NCBI GenBank assembly: GCA_903813345.2 | Contig: CAIIXF020000007.1 | Span: 18,027,564-18,091,563, forward strand | Direction of reading: 5' to 3' | Source of the DNA: Owenia fusiformis | Taxonomy: Eukaryota; Annelida; Polychaeta; Sabellida; Oweniidae | Length of the DNA: 64,000 bases | Shown: positions 57,501 to 64,000 of the stretch, piece after piece | Layout of the letters: the number at the start of each line of letters is the position of its first letter | Numbering within the stretch: position 1 is the stretch's first letter | Notes under the pieces: model-generated | Databases searched by the model: none | The model's input: only the letters and a program-made list of their open reading frames with translations | What the model was told of the DNA's origin: nothing | Program-made: the position numbers and the translations under genes

Positions 57501-60500
57501 CAGCAGAATAAGAATTGAGTGATTACAACTATGACATGGACTTTCAAAAACTGAACTGTTTATATATCAATCATTCTTTACTTGTATACCCATCCAAATC
57601 ACATTGCACAAATAAGAGAGGTGCTGTTTACTCATTCTTATAGAGAAAGTTATTAAGAAGCTACTTTTAGCAATAATTTTGCAGTGAGCTCCTACAATAG
57701 GGTTTTCAATAATTTGTTTCGGCAATGTGTAATTACACAAATATGTTTACCGACATGGAAGTATTTTGCATTTGTAATCAGGGTAAGGGTAATTAGACAG
57801 TTAGAGGATCAGATGCAGAATTACATCCATGCAATGGGTTCTTGAAAGTATTTATGCAAGTGAAGAAAATGGTCAATATGTGTAGATTCAATGATCAATC
57901 AAGGTATTTAATACAGCAAACCAAACAATTTTTTGATATTGCTTTAGTATGAGAACATTCGGTGCAAAGAACATATCAGAGGGAAATGATGGTGTGTGGG
58001 AACAGATTATTTGTTATTCACCACATACAAAGCCTATCAAACTTAAATAGTGCAATTATTTAGTTTTTTCATGTTTTATATGCTATTGATCTGTTTTAAT
58101 TGAAAGTCATATTTAACTTACTTAATGATGTTTCAATATAAATATATTACTTTTTTATATAAACTAATCTATCTTTAAGTTGAATTTTGAGGACCCAAAT
58201 GTACATGAATAAACTAGATTTTTCATTTATCGTCAGCATATGGAAATATCTCTATGTATTTATTTTTCATGGAACTTATACTGTTAATATATTTTTACAA
58301 TTATAGTTCTATTGAAACTAGATCCTGCTGTGTTGTAACCTATGCTGATCATAAATCATTGAAAAAACTAGTTAGATTGTACTGTAGGCTAGTGATGAAT
58401 GTAGATATGACCCATATGATAGACAAAGTAGCTGTTGACATGTTTGGTGAATAGTCCTCTATGTTTCCATTCTCTGTGAATAACCATGGTCTAGGGCCAA
58501 GACTAAATACCATTTGGAGTTCTGAACTTCTGACAAGACAATATCTGATCATCTGAAAATTTCATGTAGATCTCATTGGTTGAGGTTGGTATGGAAGTCA
58601 CTTTCATTTCCTTATTTTCCAGAGCCAATGTTATTTCAATGGGAGGTTTTATCAAAAATTGATAAAAGTTTTACTCAATCTGAGGATTTTGTCTAAATCT
58701 GAAAAATCCATTTTGCCCGAAGCCCAAGTTATTCAGTTTATAAGAAAATGGACGAAGTGAATTTAGAATTATCAGACACTAGCAGATAATTTTGATAACT
58801 TGGCGATAATTGATAATTGAGCCAGGCCATAGGAAAACCGGTCTTATCAGTATATCTGCAAGGAAAATTTGTTAAGACACAAGTCATGGCTCATTTGAAA
58901 GGTCTCTTTGTGCTTTCAAAGATAAACAAAAAATCAGAATATTGAAAGAATCTGTGATAAAACCCCTTTTCCTGTGGCCTGGCTCAATTATCGAATTTAT
59001 CGCTAATAGGAATACTATCAAAATTATCAGTACCAGCGATAATATTAACTTTATTGATTATATCTGATAATGCTGATTTCTTGCGTGCAAGTTACAAATA
59101 TCGCTAAATTATAATCATAATTATTTTAATTAATTTAAAATCATAGCAGTAAAAATCATATCAGTATTACAAAAAAGTATTCAATATGATCAAACAGGAC
59201 TTCTCTGCGACTTGAAAACCAATATGTTGGGGAAAATATTATTCTGATCCTAGACCTGCAAGAATACATTGTAATCTCTTGAAAGCCCATGATTTGAAGA
59301 AAGAAAAACAAGGCATACTTTGACTTTCACAAGGCATTCGACACAGTTCAACTGTCTATATTCTTTTCATTATATTCAGTGTTAAAATAACAATGCGTAC
59401 CCGATCCTGTATAAAGTGTTCCTCTAATCATTAAATTAAACGCAGATTGGAGAACTTATTCAGGAAAGAAATTCTTAATCGGGTTGTTCTCACGTTCTTC
59501 GTCAGCCGCAATATTGGATTTTTCGAAAAATAATAAATTATCCGAGGGAATAAGCGTATCATAGCCGGGCCATCTGAAATGAGGATATATTTCAAAGTTA
59601 TTCTGATTCAATGGGTTTGTTGCTATGTTTCTTTGAAAAAATAAATTCTGTTCCACTTAAAACATCGACGAACTTCATAAAAAACAAGTCTCGATTTTTC
59701 GAAATATTTTTTTGATCACCAACCACACTTGATACGATCGATATATTTACAAATATTTGGGCTTAAAATATGCCTCAATTCATTCTTAAGACGTATCTTA
59801 CAGGAATTGTATTCATTGGTGACTATTTAGGGGTGATTTTAGAGCAAATAAATCATCGATCATTTCCGGAAGTAGAACCTCAAAAATCATGCGCAGAAAA
59901 ACAAAAGTAAAGACATTTCTCTGACCTGCCGAGCGACTGAGATTTTTCAACTTTTCCATGCTTAATTTATGATTTCCATTAATCTTGCCTGTTATGCACC
60001 ATTCAAAAGTTTCCGTGAGACCCCCAACGTGGGGAGAGTAAGGAATTTGATACACAATATTGCCCCAGAGGTGGGAATTTGTCGTCCCGGGGGTGAGGAA
60101 TTTGATTTACATGTGCCCGGGAATGGGGACTTTTGACTGAATCTGTTTCGTCCAGTATACACTTTAGGATTCTCGGAATTTGCAAATGTTCGGTAAATTC
60201 TGTGAACTAAAGATCTCTCATATCGGGAACAGACAAAAATAACTCATCTACACGACGGGTATAGTTTCAGGGGTGGAATTGCCGTGAATAACCGTTGGAA
60301 AGAGAGTAATTCTTGAATACTAAGCAGTGTCTTAATTATTGGTTTGTCAATCTTGTTTTCGCCCTCCCTTCGGAAAAATGCACTTCCGCGTTCTACTTAT
60401 ATGTATTTATTAAACTCGTCATAGTTTTAATCTTTGCAGATTTAATATAGATGATTAGGCCTAATTTAATTTGAAATTAATTTGGAAAATTTTTACGTTT

Positions 60501-61555
60501 GAACAAACTTAAATTTTATTTTATTTGATATAGACGAATAAAACGGAGGGAGGTAACCTATTAAAGTAAAAATCCATTACCTAAGAATACATCATTGCAT
60601 AAATTACAAGAGACCTTTCGAAAATTACTACGATGTAGATTTGTTCCCGATTTGTACCCATCAACGCAACAATCCGCCCACCCATTTACAAAAAATGATC
60701 GTTCATACAGGTGTTCTCCACTTTTGTTGAACAGAAACAAACCAAGGGTAAAACCATGTCCCTCTCGGCTCATTTTTGTCAAAAACTTTCAGGCAGTTTG
60801 CGAAAACGTCATAAAATGGACTGTATTCTCATTGGCTTTTAATATCGCGGGCAATTGCGTCATTTTAAAAACTGTTTCTCTATTGGTTATATGTAAATCG
60901 TAAGCGAACTTTTCATTCATAAATTAATTGTAGTATATGTGTAGTTGACTTTCCGCGAAGAATCTTATCACCATATATGGTGTCTCTCATTAAAACATTG
61001 ACTTAAACAAAGAACTACACGTGTATCCCTCAACATTCACGAGCATCAGTCTAAAACAAGGAAATCTGATGTTTAAATAGATTTCTAATGGTGGAAGGAC
61101 CCGGGGATTGCGAATATTTGACCAGATTTATTGCTCCAAGGGTAGGAAAATTGACACATTTATTTGTCCCCGGGGAAAGGAATTAGACAGGCCAAAATTT
61201 TTTTTGTCAAATTCCCCACCCATCCACGCGTGGGGGGGTCTCACACAAACTTTTGAATGGTGCATTACTGTATGTTGTTTTCATTTATTTAGCCTGTTGT
61301 GAGAAATCCTAGTAAAACCCCTGACTGGGGACCAGTTTTTATAAAGGATGAACTGATAATTTGTTTTATGATCTTGCTTTGTTCAGTCAATTTGTTAGTC
61401 TTCAATATTTCACTATCGGCAGAAAATTAAACCCAATGCTACCCCATGTAGTAATTTTCTTTAAAAGCAAATACCTTGGCAGTTCCCTTCATCCGTATTG
61501 CAACAAGGACGTGCTCTGATTGGTTAGCTAGGAGCATGTCAGACGTCCAGTTGTC
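51538..61555 (-). CDS. Unrecognised type I single-pass membrane protein, C-terminal seven exons
   Basis: Exons right to left: 61475-61555, 56428-56584, 54267-54376, 53929-53992, 53397-53515, 52153-52249, 51538-51653; phases consistent; 247 residues to the TAG at 51538-51540. The 5' end is outside the window or unrecognised. The ectodomain has three N-glycosylation sequons (NWT, NQS, NYS). It includes YKHLVFTLP, a block RKAIAMAAQVSGIRVNDIF, and WFTLLAPPKTQ with VAVEVTSLDKAYKNLQEVIA after it. Then come one transmembrane helix, AGLAFAMILVGFIGGIGLGF, and a 12-residue cytosolic tail starting KRN. The last coding exon holds the membrane anchor. I do not recognise the family; a cell-surface receptor or adhesion role is only a guess from topology. 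Introns carry a CpG-rich MITE, an interrupted satellite and several foldbacks. Confidence 0.8.
52856..53352. mobile_element. CpG-rich MITE with perfect ~23-bp TIRs
   Basis: The left terminus (52856-52878, ctgtacgcccggtattattc...) is a perfect reverse complement of the right (53330-53352). Both lie next to TA, a Tc1/mariner-type target. 497 bp, strikingly rich in tcgcgaaa words compared with the AT-rich, CpG-poor surroundings. Two overlapping open frames across it (52911-53294 minus, 53017-53325 plus) match no known protein. Intron of the membrane-protein gene. Confidence 0.85.
54880..55414. repeat. Satellite of acctacatatg words with a 44-bp period
   Basis: From 55046 a 44-bp unit beginning atgcaaacctacacacgaaa repeats at 55090, 55134 and onward. 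To its left (54880-55020) the same ~15-bp words are more degenerate. The array resumes at 56290-56430 after an inserted element. Long open frames on the plus strand are translated satellite. Confidence 0.9.
55415..56289. mobile_element. Foldback/mariner-type MITE inserted into the satellite
   Basis: Begins cactcccctccataagtttg and ends with the complement, flanked by TA on each side (55413-55414, 56290-56291). The inverted similarity continues inward for ~250 bp per arm (acaataggtcgaaaattgat and its complement). 875 bp, no transposase. The satellite lies on both sides, so this insertion is younger than the array. Confidence 0.9.
58771..59042. repeat. Inverted repeat, ~70-bp arms
   Basis: Left arm 58771-58840 and right arm 58972-59042 share cgataattgataattgagc / gctcaattatcgaatttatcg and gccaggcca / tggcctggc. 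The centre is 130 bp. A hairpin MITE in an intron of the membrane-protein gene. Confidence 0.7.
59995..61264. mobile_element. MITE with tgcaccattcaaaagttt termini, copy 2 (long form)
   Basis: Same termini as 18259-18818 but in inverse orientation, and ~710 bp longer because of a segment at ~60350-61090 that copy 1 lacks (between gtttgtcaa and gtggaaggaccc). That segment has open frames (60561-60782 minus, 60595-60903 plus) without recognised similarity. Copy 2 could be a fuller ancestor or could carry a nested insertion. Confidence 0.8.
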
Positions 61556-61734
61556 CTGGAAACAAACACATAAAACTTGGATAGGGCATGTTTTAGCGAA
61601 AGAATTCTGACTCTAACCCCTAGGAGGAAAGTTAGAGCTGGTTACAGTTACTGACATGCACAAATTTTCAGTAGTTTTTTCATTTGAAACAATAAACACC
61701 TATGTTCTAAGAATAAGATTTTCTTCATTAACTA

Positions 61735-62895
61735 GAAAAACAGCAACTCCACGGAGTAGCAAATCCCACCGAACAAAACATGTTTTGATAAAAAAATTGA
61801 GCCAAATTCATCCACTGGTATTTGAGAATGTCCGTCCAATGGTATCTGGGTTATCAAAGATTACTTTTTTAATGAAAAATGGCAGCCATTTTGAAATTCA
61901 GCTATTGCCTTTGAAATTTCTTCTGAAGCAGATCTCCTTTTTCCCTAAACATCAGCATATAAAATTGGAACCAAATCCATCCACTAATTTATTTTTGAGC
62001 AGAACTTCTTTGGTCTCTAGGTATCAGCATATAGAATTTGAAAATAAAACCGTCAACTGGTATTTGAGTTATCAAAGGTTACGTTCTTTTATGAAAAATG
62101 GTGGCCATTTTGAAATTTAGCTACCACCTTGAAAATCCCTTCTCGAGCAGAGCTCCTATGTCCCTAGGCATCATCATGTAAAATTTGAACCAAATCCATT
62201 CAATGGTAATTGAGTACTCAAAGATAATGTTTTTTTATAAAAAATGGACGCCATTTTGAATTTTAGCTGCCATCTTGAAAATCCTTTCTTGAGCAGAGCT
62301 CCTATGTCCCTAGGCATCAGCATCTAAAATTTAAACCTAATATATTCAATGGTATTTGAGTTATCAAAGAAAACTTTTTTTTACGAAAAATTGCCGCCAT
62401 TTTGAAATTTAGCTGCCATCTTGAAAATCCTTTCTCGAGCAGAGCTCCTATGTCCCTAGGCATCAGCATCTAAAATTTGAACCAAATCCATTCAATGGTC
62501 TTTGAGTTATCAAAGATAACGTTTTTTTACGAAAAATGGCCACCATTTTGAAATTTGGTGGCCATCTTGAAAATGTCTTCTTGAGCAAGGCTCCTTTGTA
62601 CCAAGGCAACAGGATATAAAATTTGAACCAAATTCATCCACTAGTATTTGAGTTATTAAAGATTATATTTTTTCCGAAAAATGGCCGCCATTTTGAATTA
62701 AGCGGCCATATTGAAAATTCCTTCTCGAGCAGAGGTCCTACACCCATAAGGCATAAGCCTATGAAATTTGAATGAAATCCATCAACCGGTATTTGAGTTA
62801 TTGCCCGGACACACGAACGGACGAACTGACGGACGGACGGACGGACGGACGAACGGCTTTTCTATATCCCCCTCGAACTTCGTTCGGTGGGATAA
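61735..62895 (+). mobile_element. Tandem-unit element with aaaatggccgccattttg modules and (gacg)n tail
   Basis: A ~160-bp module repeats six to seven times from ~61800 to ~62800: gagcagagctcctatgtccc, catcagcatctaaaatttga, a ttgagttatcaaaga block, and aaaaatggccgccattttga, itself a short palindrome. The left end has aaatcccaccgaac (61762). After ggacggacggacggac (62830s), the right end carries its complement gttcggtgggat (62881-62892). A second, truncated copy starts at 63515. Open frames inside (61656-62120) are not genes. Confidence 0.78.
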
Positions 62896-63514
62896 TAATG
62901 ACTCAATATAGTTATAATTGAGCTCAAAATACTGGGAATTGAATAACCTTTCTAATGATACTTAACCCTTACATAATTGTTCGTTTTCAAGACCTCCCCC
63001 TAGCCCCTCCCCCTAACTGTTTGTGTGTAATTCTCTATAGCTTATCTGTTTTAGGATTAAGGGGAAATTTCATACCTTTATTATAAAACTTTCATTGGTA
63101 TTTGATATTTCATTAAAACATTTTCAAGTAAAAAATTAACCTAGTTTGATGTATAAGGGTTATGTAGTGGGAGGATGACAAGGGACGACATGAAGATCAT
63201 GAGGGACAAACCCTATCTTAGCTTGTATGTATTCATGAATGCAATTAGCGGGTTGATTGCAATCAGATGTAAAACTCATTTAACCCTTTCCCAACGTGAA
63301 TATAAGAGGAAAATGTCCCTGGTGACGGATAAGTTAGAGCGTTTTTCAGGGAAAACTGCAAAAACCTACGCCCTGGGACCTATACCTTGAATTTTATCAC
63401 TGAAATACAATTTTTAGTAAGGATTACCACATAAGAACAACTTGTCACAATTTGGTGTAAATTTACTGAATAGAACTGGAGATATTGTCATTTCATTGAT
63501 TTATATAAATAAAA

Positions 63515-64000
63515 ACCAGAACAACGGCAACGCCAAAGCGTAGCGAATCCCATCGAACAGAAATGGCTGGCATTTTTACAAACGAAATATACAGCAAACA
63601 TTATAAAACAACACACCAGAAAGGCCACCATTTTCAAAATGGTTGCTCACTAGCCAAGTTGTCATCAGAAGAAATAATATGCTTTTAAGTAGCCACCTAT
63701 AAAATCTTTGAAAAATCGCATACATGTACTTGTAAAATAACACACATAAAAATGGTGGCCATTTTTCAAAATGACTGACTACTCCCCAAGGTTTTTTTAG
63801 ACAATGTGCCATGCTTAAAGTATTCACATATCAAATATGAACAAAATTGCTCCACTACTTTTCGAGTTATAGTAAAAAATGTAAAAATGACAGCCATTTT
63901 TATAAAATGGCTGCCTACTATCTGAAGTGTCATGAGACAGTGTGCAAGGCTCATGAGTATTCACATATCAAATATGACCAAATCGCTTCACTACTTTTCA
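63515..64000 (+). mobile_element. Second copy of the (gacg)n/atggcngccat element, cut by the window edge
   Basis: Starts aacggcaacgccaaagcgta, gcgaatcccatcgaacag, matching the left end at 61735. Modules with ggccaccattttcaaaatgg and cagccatttttataaaatgg palindromes follow. The right end is outside. Confidence 0.7.

Noticed and set aside
61656-62120. A 154-residue ORF with repeated phrases
   Set aside because: Reads through modules of a repetitive element; phrase repetition follows the ~160-bp unit.

Overview
This is an AT-rich metazoan nuclear window with spliced genes, long introns (GT-AG throughout), large intergenic gaps and dense short DNA-transposon debris. The proteins point to a bilaterian marine invertebrate. 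Frequent short words such as acatgta and taggcctac suit a lophotrochozoan, hemichordate or cephalochordate, but the sequence alone does not decide between these. There are no rRNA genes, CRISPR arrays, operons or prokaryotic features, and I recognised no tRNA gene.

Layout. (1) 36-7356, minus: PRPF40A homologue, an FF/WW-domain splicing factor whose 3' end runs off the left edge. (2) 7749-13169, plus: ARL6IP6 homologue, divergent from PRPF40A with only 392 bp between the start codons. The same head-to-head pair exists in human, so this is deep microsynteny. (3) 14820-22201, minus: a 14-exon gene for a 633-residue protein with two tandem nucleotidyltransferase-like modules; only the second keeps the catalytic signature. 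(4) 22100-27400: a divergent interval with an inverted duplication of that gene's first exon, a 1.06-kb foldback minisatellite, nested hairpins and a LINE 3' fragment. (5) 27411-32257, plus: GTF2E2 (TFIIE beta), seven coding exons. (6) 32258-41996: gene-poor, with MITE-like elements and a decayed 3.3-kb terminal-inverted-repeat transposon carrying a CxC-type cysteine cluster. (7) 41997-44181, plus: SP5 homologue in two exons. (8) 44182-51537: gene-poor, with 33-bp and 86-bp tandem arrays. (9) 51538-61555, minus: the last seven exons of an unrecognised type I membrane protein whose 5' end lies beyond the window, its introns full of foldback elements and satellites.

The genes do not form one pathway: PRPF40A (splicing) and GTF2E2 (transcription initiation) are housekeeping, SP5 is a developmental regulator, and ARL6IP6 and the last gene encode membrane proteins. 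All coding exons were joined by reading splice sites and checking codon phase by hand; phases agree across every junction given. The most unusual features are the two-module nucleotidyltransferase-like protein, the inverted duplicated first exon beside it, the foldback minisatellite, and the higher-order 86-bp satellite.
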